The notes below the pieces were generated by a model. The model was not told where the DNA came from. It did no database searches and saw only the letters and a program-made list of their open reading frames with translations. The translations under genes and the position numbers were made by a program. A DNA stretch of 8,550 nucleotides from a bacterium (lineage in GTDB: Bacteria; Patescibacteriota; CPR2; UBA1875; JAJYID01): NCBI GenBank assembly GCA_021791015.1, contig JAJYFH010000023.1, positions 1 to 8,550 of the forward strand, written 5' to 3'. Below, piece after piece: positions 1 to 6,502 of the stretch; the stretch's first letter is position 1; every line of letters begins with the position of its first letter.

Positions 1-343
1 AATTATTTGCTAGAAATACTACTCCTAAAATTAAAAGTATCAGGCCGAAAAACGGGCTTCTGCCATATATTTTAAACCCTTCTGATACCAGTTCTTTTTT
101 ATCTTTCCTAGTTATCTGGCCTTTTTCTTCCATTGCCAGCTGCGAGCGCTTGTCCTTCGGGTTTTCGGGAATAATAATCCATGCCACAAGATATGCCCAC
201 ACGCCTGCTCCTCCGGCAAAAGCAAACAAGACCCAGATCAGGCGAACTATTCCCGGATCCACATTGAAGTATTCGGCCAGCCCCCCGCACACCCCGGCGA
301 TAACCCTGTTGTCACCAGTCCTGTATAAAGCTTTCTTGCTCAT
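1..343 (-). CDS. PspC-domain membrane protein, C-terminus missing (runs off window)
   Basis: Reading the minus strand from the ATG at 343 gives 114 open codons to the window edge, so the 3' end is outside. The N-terminal ~60 residues carry the PspC domain signature: a short basic start, then VIAGVCGGLAEYF (residues 14-26), NVDPGIVRLIWVLFAF (27-42), and a transmembrane segment (about 34-58) ending in WIIIPENP. A charged linker (61-94) leads to a second hydrophobic segment (about 99-112). PspC-domain proteins are small inner-membrane proteins linked in well-studied bacteria to envelope-stress (phage shock) responses; in lineages without the full Psp system their role is unclear. No other psp gene is visible here. 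An AGGA at 360-363 is 16 bases from the start, so the ribosome binding site is weak. The family call is firm, the role is not. Confidence 0.9.
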   Translation of the reverse strand, partial: MSKKALYRTGDNRVIAGVCGGLAEYFNVDPGIVRLIWVLFAFAGGAGVWAYLVAWIIIPENPKDKRSQLAMEEKGQITRKDKKELVSEGFKIYGRSPFFGLILLILGVVFLANN

Positions 344-375
344 AAAAAATTGATGTAAATCCTATGACAAGTGAG

Positions 376-404
376 ATTATAGCCGATTTTAGTTCAAATA
401 GCAA
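376..404 (-). promoter_or_regulatory. Promoter for the PspC-domain gene
   Basis: On the minus strand a perfect TATAAT (-10, 376-381) is preceded at exactly 17 bases by TTGCTA (-35, 399-404, four of six consensus bases). Transcription would begin near 369, giving a leader of about 26 bases. The IS30 left end lies only ~22 bases upstream of the -35, so the promoter survived the insertion. Confidence 0.6.
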
Positions 405-425
405 TCGCTAAAGACTTGCCCGGAG

Positions 426-450
426 TTCAAAAACGAAATGCACCACTTAG
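426..450 (+). repeat. IS30 left terminal inverted repeat
   Basis: Matches the reverse complement of 1448-1472 at about 19 of 25 positions. The shared core reads TTCAA, then CGAAAYGCACCA, then a looser AG-ending tail. Confidence 0.8.
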
Positions 451-474
451 GGTAAAATAACATTAACCTAAAGT

Positions 475-479
475 GGAGG
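475..479 (+). promoter_or_regulatory. Ribosome binding site that fixes the IS30 transposase start
   Basis: GGAGG at 475-479 is followed by 5 bases and a GTG at 485. It overlaps the alternative upstream GTG at 473, which has no Shine-Dalgarno sequence of its own. The start at 485 is therefore preferred. Confidence 0.65.
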
Positions 480-484
480 CAAAA

Positions 485-1471
485 GTGGTCAAGAAAGGAC
501 ATCTAACACATGGGGAAAGAGAGAATATTTTTCTCTATCTAAATCAAGGGTATTCAAATAGAGAGATTGGAGAAAGGATTGGAAGAAGCCATACAACAAT
601 CGGAAGAGAAATTGAAAAGAACAAAGGCCCTGATGGAAAATACCTTCCCTCTCTGGCCCAGAAAAAGTCACTGGAAAGAAAAACTCTGGCAAACAAACAA
701 AACCCTCTTAAAAACAAAAGAACCTTAAATTATACAAAAGAAAAGCTCCAAGAAGGATGGTCTCCGGAACAAATATCGGGAAGGATAGGAAAAGATGTTT
801 CAGGATTTTCCATAAGCCACGAAGCCATTTACCAATATATTTACGCCAAAGAAAACAAGCATTTGGGTTTGTGGGTTTACCTAAGGAGAAAGCAACCGGC
901 AAGAGTCGAAAAGGAAGGCCGAAAATCAAAAAGAGAGATAATACCAAACAGGACATTCATTGATGAAAGGCCGAATCACGTAGAAACAAGAAAAGAAATC
1001 GGCCATTGGGAAAGCGATCTTATGGAGGGGAAAAAGAGCGATAAGCCGGCAGTGTCGGTAACCACAGAAAGAAAGTCGAGGATGACCATCCTTTCAAGGG
1101 TAGAATCAAAGGAAGCTAAAGCAAAGGCCGAAGCCACAATTCGGCAGATGCAAAAGTTACCGCCCGGTTTTAGAAAAAGCATCACCTTTGATAACGGCAG
1201 TGAGAACGCCAGGCATGAAGAGATGGCTGAGGCATTGAATCTTAAAACATATTTCACGCATCCTTACCATTCATGGGAGAAAGGAACAGTTGAAAACATG
1301 ATCGGTTTAGTAAGGGAGTTCTTTCCCAAGAGAGAGTCTTTGGAAGATATTACTCAAAGAGAGTTGAACCTAGCAGCCCAGCTATTGAACAACAGGCCGA
1401 GAAAATGCCTTGGCTTTAAAACACCTTATGAGGTATTCTATGGAGAACTTAATGGTGCGTTTCGGAGTTGA
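485..1471 (+). CDS. IS30-family transposase
   Basis: A 328-residue DDE transposase that cuts and joins the ends of its own element. The N-terminus has the IS30 helix-turn-helix region (LTHGERENIFLYLNQGYSNR followed by EIGERIGRSHTTIGREI). The catalytic core contains HWESDLMEG (first Asp, D178), SITFDNGSEN (second Asp, D236) and WEKGTVENMIG (Glu, E270), with the 33-residue second-to-third spacing usual for the family. The C-terminus NNRPRKCLGFKTPYEVF is the typical IS30 ending. Length is normal (about 320-380 in the family) and nothing is broken, so the element may be active. The start is taken as GTG 485, with GGAGG 5 bases upstream, rather than the in-frame GTG at 473. The gene is transcribed against all its chromosomal neighbours. 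Confidence 0.93.
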   Translation: MVKKGHLTHGERENIFLYLNQGYSNREIGERIGRSHTTIGREIEKNKGPDGKYLPSLAQKKSLERKTLANKQNPLKNKRTLNYTKEKLQEGWSPEQISGRIGKDVSGFSISHEAIYQYIYAKENKHLGLWVYLRRKQPARVEKEGRKSKREIIPNRTFIDERPNHVETRKEIGHWESDLMEGKKSDKPAVSVTTERKSRMTILSRVESKEAKAKAEATIRQMQKLPPGFRKSITFDNGSENARHEEMAEALNLKTYFTHPYHSWEKGTVENMIGLVREFFPKRESLEDITQRELNLAAQLLNNRPRKCLGFKTPYEVFYGELNGAFRS

Positions 1472-1472
1472 A
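1448..1472 (-). repeat. IS30 right terminal inverted repeat
   Basis: Partner of 426-450. It does double duty: it holds the last transposase codon and stop on the plus strand, and on the minus strand it supplies the last seven codons and the stop of the PfkB-family kinase gene. Confidence 0.8.
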
Positions 1473-2378
1473 TTCACATGCAGTTGTCTTTACCAGAATC
1501 TGATTTGCTCTATTTCTAACTTTATCGTAATCGTAATCCTCACCAGCTACTTTGTACGATGCGCAGGCGTTACCGAAAGCAACCGCCTTCACCAAATCTT
1601 TTGTTTTTAAATACTCCGCCATAAATCCGACTGAAAATGTATCTCCGGCGCCGCCAGGATCGCCTCCAACCGGAAAAGAGGGGACGTTTTCAAGCGCCAA
1701 ACCTTTTCGGGCAATAATAGTTTCTTTCGCTCCTCTTGTATAAAGAACTATTGGGAATCCATTTTCGGCAAGATTTTGTATTTTTTCTTCCTCGGTTCTA
1801 ACATCCTTGTCGAAATCAATATTCTCCAGATCATCCTCGCTGATTTTCAAAATATCTACCTTGTCCCTAAACTCATCGATGGTATCCCAGTGCACCTGAT
1901 TTATCAAATGATATCCTTCCTCATCTTTTTTGCCGAACTCTCTGGTCATGCCGCCCAAATCAAGTAAAATGGTTCTGTCTTTAAAAATTTCCAAAGTCTG
2001 GCTTGAAATCTCATAAAAGCCAGGCGAGAAAATTACAGCCTTTGACCCTGGAACCTCTTCAAAATCTTCGATGGAAATTGGCTCTTTAATGTAATCCTTC
2101 ATTCGAAATTGGCGTTTGCCACGATAATCGTTATAAAAATTGTTGCTGACTTTTCTTGGAATTCTTCGAATATTTATGCCTTGAGATCTTAGCTCTTCTA
2201 CACCCGGTTCGATATCATCGGCGCCTATTGTAATGATTTCTGCCGGAATGTTTAAAGCTAACGCAGTCCTAGTACCATAAGCCACGCCGCCACCAAACCG
2301 CTCACGTATACCGTCGTGATATTTGGCAACAGAACGCGTCATCGAACCAATTAGCAGCAATTTTGGTTTCTGTTTCAT
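1449..2378 (-). CDS. PfkB/ribokinase-family carbohydrate kinase, 3' end replaced by IS30
   Basis: A 309-residue predicted cytoplasmic kinase transferring phosphate from ATP to a sugar, polyol or nucleoside. Seen in the sequence: an N-terminal strand and glycine motif (LLLIGS, then RFGGGVAYG at 27-35), KISEDDL (178-184) in place of the family's NxxE region, and the C-terminal family signature GGDPGGAGDTF (238-248), in which D246 is the expected catalytic base. The start ATG overlaps the stop of the upstream phosphatase gene by 4 bases, with AAGGAG 14 bases upstream, so translation is probably coupled. Residues 303-309 and the stop lie inside the IS30 inverted repeat. The conserved core is complete, so the protein may still work. 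Substrate is not determinable; the pairing with an inositol-phosphatase-like gene makes an inositol or related polyol kinase one possibility. Confidence 0.88.
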   Translation of the reverse strand: MKQKPKLLLIGSMTRSVAKYHDGIRERFGGGVAYGTRTALALNIPAEIITIGADDIEPGVEELRSQGINIRRIPRKVSNNFYNDYRGKRQFRMKDYIKEPISIEDFEEVPGSKAVIFSPGFYEISSQTLEIFKDRTILLDLGGMTREFGKKDEEGYHLINQVHWDTIDEFRDKVDILKISEDDLENIDFDKDVRTEEEKIQNLAENGFPIVLYTRGAKETIIARKGLALENVPSFPVGGDPGGAGDTFSVGFMAEYLKTKDLVKAVAFGNACASYKVAGEDYDYDKVRNRANQILVKTTACEFNSETHH

Positions 2379-3175
2379 AAATATCTAAGCAACTCCTTAA
2401 CCAGTTCTTGGTTTCCGCAAATTAAAGGATATTTCTTTTTTAAATTATCTGTCTCATACTCCAGTTCTTTTCCTCCCAGATCCAAAACAACGCCACCGGC
2501 TTCCTCGATTACAAGCTTTGCCGCCGCAACGTCCCATATGGCGCCGCCTTTCGCAATATGTGCCTGAAATTTGTTTTCAGCCACCGCTGCCATAGATAGA
2601 ATTAGCGTTCCTTGCTCTCTTATTCTTAAAATATGGGGAGTTAAATCAATTGCAATTTGAAACATCTCTATTGACTTTTGGGGGTTTGAATTAGAATTAA
2701 ATGAAACAAAAGATTCCCTAAAAGGTTTTTCTTTTATTTTCAATATCTCTTTTTGGCCGTTTTCTATCTTTGCAACCCCCTTGCCTTTTTCGGCAAAGTA
2801 AATTAAATCTTTCAAGGGATGGCGTATAAAACCAACTTTTACCTCTCCTTCAACCATATAGGCGATGGAGATCGAAAATCTATCGGTGCCAAAAACAAAA
2901 CCCGAAGTTCCATCAAGCGGATCAATGATAAATGTGTGTTTGGCAGGCTTTAGCCCTGCTTCCTCTTCTGTAATGAAACCGATTTCCGCTTCGTTAAACC
3001 CTTTTCTTTTCATGCCTGCCAGCAAATGTTTAATAATCGCCTTTTGGCTATTTTCATCTGCTTCCGTCACCACATCCGCCAAAGACGTTTTCGCTCTAAC
3101 CTCAATGTCTTTTTTATAAAGCTTTTTAATTTCTTGGGCGCCTTTTTCGGCGGCTTCTGAAAGAAGTTCAAACAT
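2375..3175 (-). CDS. Inositol monophosphatase-family phosphatase
   Basis: A 266-residue protein of the Mg2+-dependent, lithium-sensitive phosphatase superfamily (inositol monophosphatase, CysQ, archaeal-type fructose bisphosphatase), of normal length. Metal-site motifs are intact: VVTEAD (35-40), ITEEE (68-72, equivalent to the usual GEE), IIDPLDGTSGF (83-93, with D85 and D88 as ligands) and GGAIWDVAAAKLVIEEAGG (210-228, with D215). It should hydrolyse a small phosphomonoester; candidates are inositol-1-phosphate, a sugar bisphosphate or 3'-phosphoadenosine phosphate, and the motifs alone do not decide. AAGGA sits 5 bases before the ATG. The stop overlaps the kinase start by 4 bases and polA ends 34 bases upstream, so the three genes probably form one operon. 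Confidence 0.93.
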   Translation of the reverse strand: MFELLSEAAEKGAQEIKKLYKKDIEVRAKTSLADVVTEADENSQKAIIKHLLAGMKRKGFNEAEIGFITEEEAGLKPAKHTFIIDPLDGTSGFVFGTDRFSISIAYMVEGEVKVGFIRHPLKDLIYFAEKGKGVAKIENGQKEILKIKEKPFRESFVSFNSNSNPQKSIEMFQIAIDLTPHILRIREQGTLILSMAAVAENKFQAHIAKGGAIWDVAAAKLVIEEAGGVVLDLGGKELEYETDNLKKKYPLICGNQELVKELLRYL

Positions 3176-3203
3176 GCCTTTCCTTTCGCATTTCTAATGA
3201 TTA

Positions 3204-3232
3204 ATTATACTACTTGCACTCTGCCCAGTTTT
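3204..3232 (-). promoter_or_regulatory. Possible internal promoter before the phosphatase gene
   Basis: A perfect TATAAT (3204-3209, minus) lies in the 34-base gap after polA. The region 17 bases upstream, inside the polA 3' end, has no good -35 (AAAACT). It may be a weak internal start for the phosphatase and kinase genes, or chance. Confidence 0.3.
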
Positions 3233-6023
3233 GGCCGGTTTCAGCCACCGCCGTAATGGGCACGGACAGTTTAATGACATTATCCATCTTATCGCAGACA
3301 AAGTCAGTCACTTTTTTTACATCGCTTTCCGGAACCTCAAAGACCAGCTCGTCATGAACCTGTAAAAGCATCTCGGTGTCAGGCGAGATTTTCGGCAGAT
3401 CTTTGGCAATTTCGATCATTGCTAACTTAATTAAGTCCGCCGCTGTGCCTTGAATCGGCATATTGAGCGCCATCCTCTCGGCCTGGCCTCTCACGGCAAA
3501 GTTGTTGGAGTTTATCTCGGGAAGGTAGCGGCGCCTACCGAAAAGCGTCTCCACATATCCGACTTTTTTAGCCACTTCAATAATTTCCTCGGTGTATTTT
3601 TTGATACCTTTATGAATGGCAAAATATTTTTCTATAAAATCAGCGGCTTCCTCGCGGCTCATGCCGGTGGACTGTTTGAGCCCGTGCGGAGAAACACCGT
3701 AAATGATACCGAAGTTGACCGCCTTGGCGTTCCGGCGCATATTTGGCGTCACTTCGCTTTCCTTAACCCCGTAAACTTTGGCGGCCGTCGCTGTGTGAAT
3801 ATCCTGGTCGGCTTTACGGAAAGTTTCCGTCATTACTTTATCGCCGGAGATGTGAGCGATGATGCGAAGCTCTATCTGGGAATAATCAACGCAAAGCAGT
3901 TTTTTGTCCTTCGGGGCGACAAACGCCCGGCGAATTTCCTTGCCCTCACTTGTTCTGATGGGGATGTTTTGGAGGTTTGGATCGCTCGATGATAATCGTC
4001 CGGTGGCCGTGATGGCTTGATTAAAAGAGGTGTGGATCCGGCCGGTTCTTACGTTTATGAGTTCCGGCAAAGTGTCGAGGTAGGTCGATTTTAGTTTCGT
4101 TAGTTCCCGGTACTCTGAAATCTTGGCAATAATCGGATGCGTTCCGGCCAGCTTCTCCAGCTCTCCGGCACCTGTTGAATATCCGCCGCTTTTTAGCTTT
4201 TTCAATTCGCGCGGATCTTCAATCTTATCCTGCAATTTTAATTTCTCAAACAAAATAACTTGAAGCTGGGAAGGGGAGTTGATGTTGAACTTACTCCCGC
4301 CGAGTTTATGGATATCGCCCTCAAGCTTTTCAATCCGTTTTGCCAATTTCTTCGAGCTTTCCTTTAATACCTTTGGATCAATTAGAACGCCAGTCATTTC
4401 CATCTCGGCCAAGATCGGGATGAGAGGGGCTTCGATTTTTTCATACAAATCCTTTTGGCTTTTTTCGGCCAACTCCTGGCGCAAATGATGGAAAAGCCTG
4501 AGGGCCACATCGGCGTCTTCGCAAGCGTACTTGTACGCATCTTTAATTTCCGCATCTTTAAAGTTAATTTCGTTTTTGCCGCTGCCGATAACCTCCTGGA
4601 TGTGAATCATTTCGATGCCAAGTTCTGAAAATGCCACATCATCCAGCTTCGGAGAGCGCAGGTTTTGATTTAGAAGATATGCCACGATCATGGTGTCAAA
4701 GAAAAATCCCCGCAGCTTCACACCGGCACCGGCAAAAACAGTGTAGTCATATTTCAAGTTGTGCCCGACTTTTTGGATCTTCGGATTCTCCAAAATCGGC
4801 CTTAGTTTTTCCAGCACCAAATCTCTCGGCAACTGTTTCGGATCCAATTCGCCCTTGTCATTCTGGCTTGTCCAGAATCCTTCACTTTTCACTTTTAACT
4901 TTTCACTTTTAACTTTTTCGTGCCCAACAGGAATGTAATATGCCTCGCCTTCTTTTTTGGCAAGCGAAATGCCTACCAAGTTCGCATCAACAGCAATTTG
5001 AGAATCGGTTTCGGTGTCGACGGATATGCACTTTTCTTTTGCAAAATCTTTGACTAATTTGTCGAGGTCTTTCTCATCGATAATAATTTTGTAAGTGGCT
5101 TTTTCGATGTGAATTTTGTCCTGCTTTGGCTCTTCTTCGGCAAAAAGGCCTTGTTGGATCTGCTCTTTGGGCAACCTATTTAAAAGGGATTTAAATCCAA
5201 GTTCCTGAAAAATGGCAAAAACTTTCTGGCGATCAAAGTCATGAGTACAACACTCTTCAAGGTTCAGTTTAAGCGGCACATCGCAGACAATTTTCGACAG
5301 TCTTTTGGACAAGATAGCGTCATCTTTACCCGCTTCCAGTTTAGTTTTTAAGGCTCCTCCGATTTCATCCAGGTTTTTGTAAATATTTTCAATCGAGCCA
5401 TACTTGGCAATCAGCTTTTTGGCCGAGACATCGCCGATACCGGCCACTCCTGGTATGTTGTCCGACGGATCTCCGCGAAGAGCTTTGTAATCGACAAATT
5501 TGTCCGCTCCAAAACCGTATTTTTCCTCCACCGCCTTCTCGTCATACAAAATGGTATCGGAAAAACCGCGTTTCATTGTGTAGACTTTCGTTTTATCGTT
5601 AACTAACTGAAGTTCATCCAGGTCACCGGTCACAATGATGGTCTCCATATCTTTTGGCACCTCGCATGAAAGAGTGCCGATGACATCATCCGCCTCAAAC
5701 CCCTCCTTTTCAAAAATGGGAATGTTTAGCGCCTCGGTTACCTCGCGGACCCGCTCAAACTGTTCATACAAATCATCCGGACCCTTTACCCTTGTTGCCT
5801 TGTACTCTTTGTACTCTTTGTGGCGAAATGTCGGCGCAGCCATATCGAAAGCCACCGCCACGTAATCAGGCTTTAGCTCTGCCAAAACCTTTAAAACCAT
5901 GGACGAATAGCCGTAAACAGCATTTATCAGCTCGCCTTTCTTGGTCGTCATCGGCGGCATGGCATGATAGGCGCGATGGACGATGGCATTGCCGTCAAAA
6001 ACCACAAATTTCTGCTTTTTCAT
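3210..6023 (-). CDS. polA: DNA polymerase I, with active-looking proofreading domain
   Basis: A 937-residue family A DNA polymerase for gap filling, RNA primer removal and repair. The 5' nuclease domain (about 1-290) has FDGNAIVHRAYHA at the start, GFEADDVIGTL (108-118), VTGDLDELQL (131-140) and the helix-hairpin-helix GDPSDNIPGVAGIG (184-197). The 3'-5' exonuclease domain (about 310-520) keeps all motifs: SVDTETD (D336, E338), VGHNLKYD (N422, D426) and YACED (Y499, D503), so proofreading should work, unlike Taq. The polymerase domain has motif A DYSQIELR (D713), motif B RRNAKAVNFGIIYG (763-776, with F771) and motif C VHDEL (D891). Residues ~369-391 are a repeat-derived insertion. The first ATG fits the family start exactly, but no Shine-Dalgarno sequence precedes it; see the adjacent promoter. 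It heads the operon with the phosphatase and kinase. Confidence 0.98.
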   Translation of the reverse strand: MKKQKFVVFDGNAIVHRAYHAMPPMTTKKGELINAVYGYSSMVLKVLAELKPDYVAVAFDMAAPTFRHKEYKEYKATRVKGPDDLYEQFERVREVTEALNIPIFEKEGFEADDVIGTLSCEVPKDMETIIVTGDLDELQLVNDKTKVYTMKRGFSDTILYDEKAVEEKYGFGADKFVDYKALRGDPSDNIPGVAGIGDVSAKKLIAKYGSIENIYKNLDEIGGALKTKLEAGKDDAILSKRLSKIVCDVPLKLNLEECCTHDFDRQKVFAIFQELGFKSLLNRLPKEQIQQGLFAEEEPKQDKIHIEKATYKIIIDEKDLDKLVKDFAKEKCISVDTETDSQIAVDANLVGISLAKKEGEAYYIPVGHEKVKSEKLKVKSEGFWTSQNDKGELDPKQLPRDLVLEKLRPILENPKIQKVGHNLKYDYTVFAGAGVKLRGFFFDTMIVAYLLNQNLRSPKLDDVAFSELGIEMIHIQEVIGSGKNEINFKDAEIKDAYKYACEDADVALRLFHHLRQELAEKSQKDLYEKIEAPLIPILAEMEMTGVLIDPKVLKESSKKLAKRIEKLEGDIHKLGGSKFNINSPSQLQVILFEKLKLQDKIEDPRELKKLKSGGYSTGAGELEKLAGTHPIIAKISEYRELTKLKSTYLDTLPELINVRTGRIHTSFNQAITATGRLSSSDPNLQNIPIRTSEGKEIRRAFVAPKDKKLLCVDYSQIELRIIAHISGDKVMTETFRKADQDIHTATAAKVYGVKESEVTPNMRRNAKAVNFGIIYGVSPHGLKQSTGMSREEAADFIEKYFAIHKGIKKYTEEIIEVAKKVGYVETLFGRRRYLPEINSNNFAVRGQAERMALNMPIQGTAADLIKLAMIEIAKDLPKISPDTEMLLQVHDELVFEVPESDVKKVTDFVCDKMDNVIKLSVPITAVAETGQNWAECK
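4854..4918 (-). repeat. Palindrome plus heptamer tandem repeat inserted in frame in polA
   Basis: A perfect 7-bp stem (4860-4866 with 4872-4878, 5-base loop CTTGT) is followed by five 7-base units ACTTTTN from 4884 to 4918. On the coding strand this reads KVKSEKLKVKSEG then FWTSQNDKG (residues 370-391), an insertion between PVGHE and QLPRDLVLEKL, two stretches I expect to lie close together in polymerase I. The 7-base period is not a codon multiple, so this is DNA repeat read through as protein, not protein repeat. Confidence 0.8.
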
Positions 6024-6029
6024 AGATTA

Positions 6030-6058
6030 ATTTTAGCACGTAAATCAGTTGCAAACCA
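6030..6058 (-). promoter_or_regulatory. Extended -10 promoter at the polA start, predicting a leaderless mRNA
   Basis: On the minus strand TGCTAAAAT places an extended -10 (TG, one base, TAAAAT at 6030-6035), with a weak TGGTTT 17 bases upstream (6053-6058). Transcription would begin about 7 bases on, at or next to the A of the polA ATG (6023). This fits the absence of any Shine-Dalgarno sequence. Confidence 0.45.
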
Positions 6059-6114
6059 TGTCTTTTCAGCCCAAGAATCTCAGAGACAGTAACTTTAAAT
6101 CATAGGCTACTTCG

Positions 6115-6142
6115 CTAATACAGTTTAGAGTAGTGCTGGCAA
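6115..6142 (-). promoter_or_regulatory. Alternative weaker promoter for polA
   Basis: TTGCCA (6137-6142, five of six -35 bases), then a 16-base spacer, then TATTAG (6115-6120, four of six). It would give a leader of about 85 bases. It competes with the extended -10 at 6030 as the polA start. Confidence 0.3.
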
Positions 6143-6150
6143 CAGACTCA

Positions 6151-6175
6151 AAATCCGACACCAGATGTCGGATTT
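6151..6175. other. Perfect 10-bp hairpin (terminator or operator)
   Basis: AAATCCGACA at 6151-6160 is exactly complementary to TGTCGGATTT at 6166-6175 around a 5-base loop. On the minus strand the stem is followed by only TTTTGA, and on the plus strand by ATTC, so it is a weak terminator in either direction. It lies downstream of the small-gene operon and upstream of polA. Symmetry also allows a protein-binding operator or a dispersed repeat. Confidence 0.55.
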
Positions 6176-6185
6176 ATTCAGCAAT

Positions 6186-6221
6186 AAAAAAAATGGAAAA
6201 GACCCAAAAACCCTGGTCTTT
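6186..6221 (-). terminator. Probable Rho-independent terminator of the small-gene operon
   Basis: Read on the minus strand, AAAGACC (6215-6221) pairs with GGTCTTT (6198-6204) across a 10-base loop, then TCCA and eight T residues (6186-6193). A competing pairing CCCAAA with TTTGGG is also possible. It lies 45 bases after the last small gene, where a terminator protecting polA from read-through would be expected. The gap before the T run makes it less than ideal. Confidence 0.5.
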
Positions 6222-6229
6222 GGGCCCGG

Positions 6230-6254
6230 GTGGGCGCCGCGTCGCGACGCCCAC
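6230..6254. repeat. GC-rich near-perfect 25-base palindrome
   Basis: GTGGGCG at 6230-6236 pairs with CGCCCAC at 6248-6254, and inside it CGCG (6238-6241) pairs with CGCG (6243-6246) around a single central T, with one mismatch (C6237, A6247). It is far more GC-rich than its surroundings and begins 11 bases after the last small gene's stop. It may stabilise the 3' end of the transcript, form part of a compound terminator, or bind a protein. Confidence 0.6.
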
Positions 6255-6265
6255 AATGTTGTTGC

Positions 6266-6502
6266 TTATTCCAAGGCGGGTTGGCGGGAAAAGACGTTGT
6301 CTTGTCTCTTCTCGACATAGCCGCAATGATTGCAAGTACGCGCATAGATGGTATAAGTCCCGAGAGGAGGTTCATCGTAAGGCACACCATTTCGTCCGCG
6401 CCTCAGAACTCCTTCCCCTACCAGTTCCCAGTCACCAGGGTCGTGTGTCCAGCGATTGAAAATCTTATTGCCCGTTCTCTGGCATCCTCGCACATATGTC
6501 AC
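6266..6502 (-). CDS. Small protein with a CxxC motif, last gene of the small-gene operon (F)
   Basis: I do not recognise this protein. It is 78 residues if started at GTG 6502, which follows an AAGGCGG-type Shine-Dalgarno sequence by 8 bases; an in-frame GTG at 6511 is overlapped by that same site and is less likely. The sequence is soluble and mixed: Cys7 near the start, a basic and aromatic middle (NRWTHDPGDWELVGEG), then TCNHCGYVEKR near the C-terminus, a CxxC knuckle typical of zinc-binding sites. Only three cysteines are visible, so a single site could form with a His or by dimerisation. It overlaps the preceding gene's present reading frame by 38 bases, which probably reflects a frameshift in that gene. 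A hairpin cluster follows its TAA. Confidence 0.6.
   Translation of the reverse strand: MTYVRGCQRTGNKIFNRWTHDPGDWELVGEGVLRRGRNGVPYDEPPLGTYTIYARTCNHCGYVEKRQDNVFSRQPALE

Larger units (their letters stand above)
426..1472 (+). mobile_element. IS30-family insertion sequence, apparently complete
   Basis: About 1.05 kb bounded by imperfect 25-base inverted repeats (426-450 and 1448-1472) and holding a single transposase gene that fills it. The transposase stop codon lies inside the right repeat. The exact outer ends are uncertain because a few flanking bases also match. No clear target duplication is seen: TTCA occurs at 426-429 and 1473-1476, but this does not fit symmetrical ends. The element has inserted at the extreme 3' end of the PfkB-family gene and separates it from the PspC-domain gene. 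Confidence 0.85.

Noticed and set aside
421..1469. CGGAGTT direct repeat (421-427 and 1463-1469) as the IS30 target duplication
   Set aside because: The right copy lies inside the inverted repeat, so it cannot be flanking duplicated target sequence; likely coincidence.
3450..3992. 180-codon plus-strand open frame opposite polA
   Set aside because: Lies wholly antisense to the polymerase domain motifs of polA, has no family motif, and its openness follows from polA codon use.
6024..6265. A tRNA or other structured RNA gene in the polA upstream gap
   Set aside because: No cloverleaf, TTCRA arm or CCA end could be found; the structure present is explained by separate simple hairpins.
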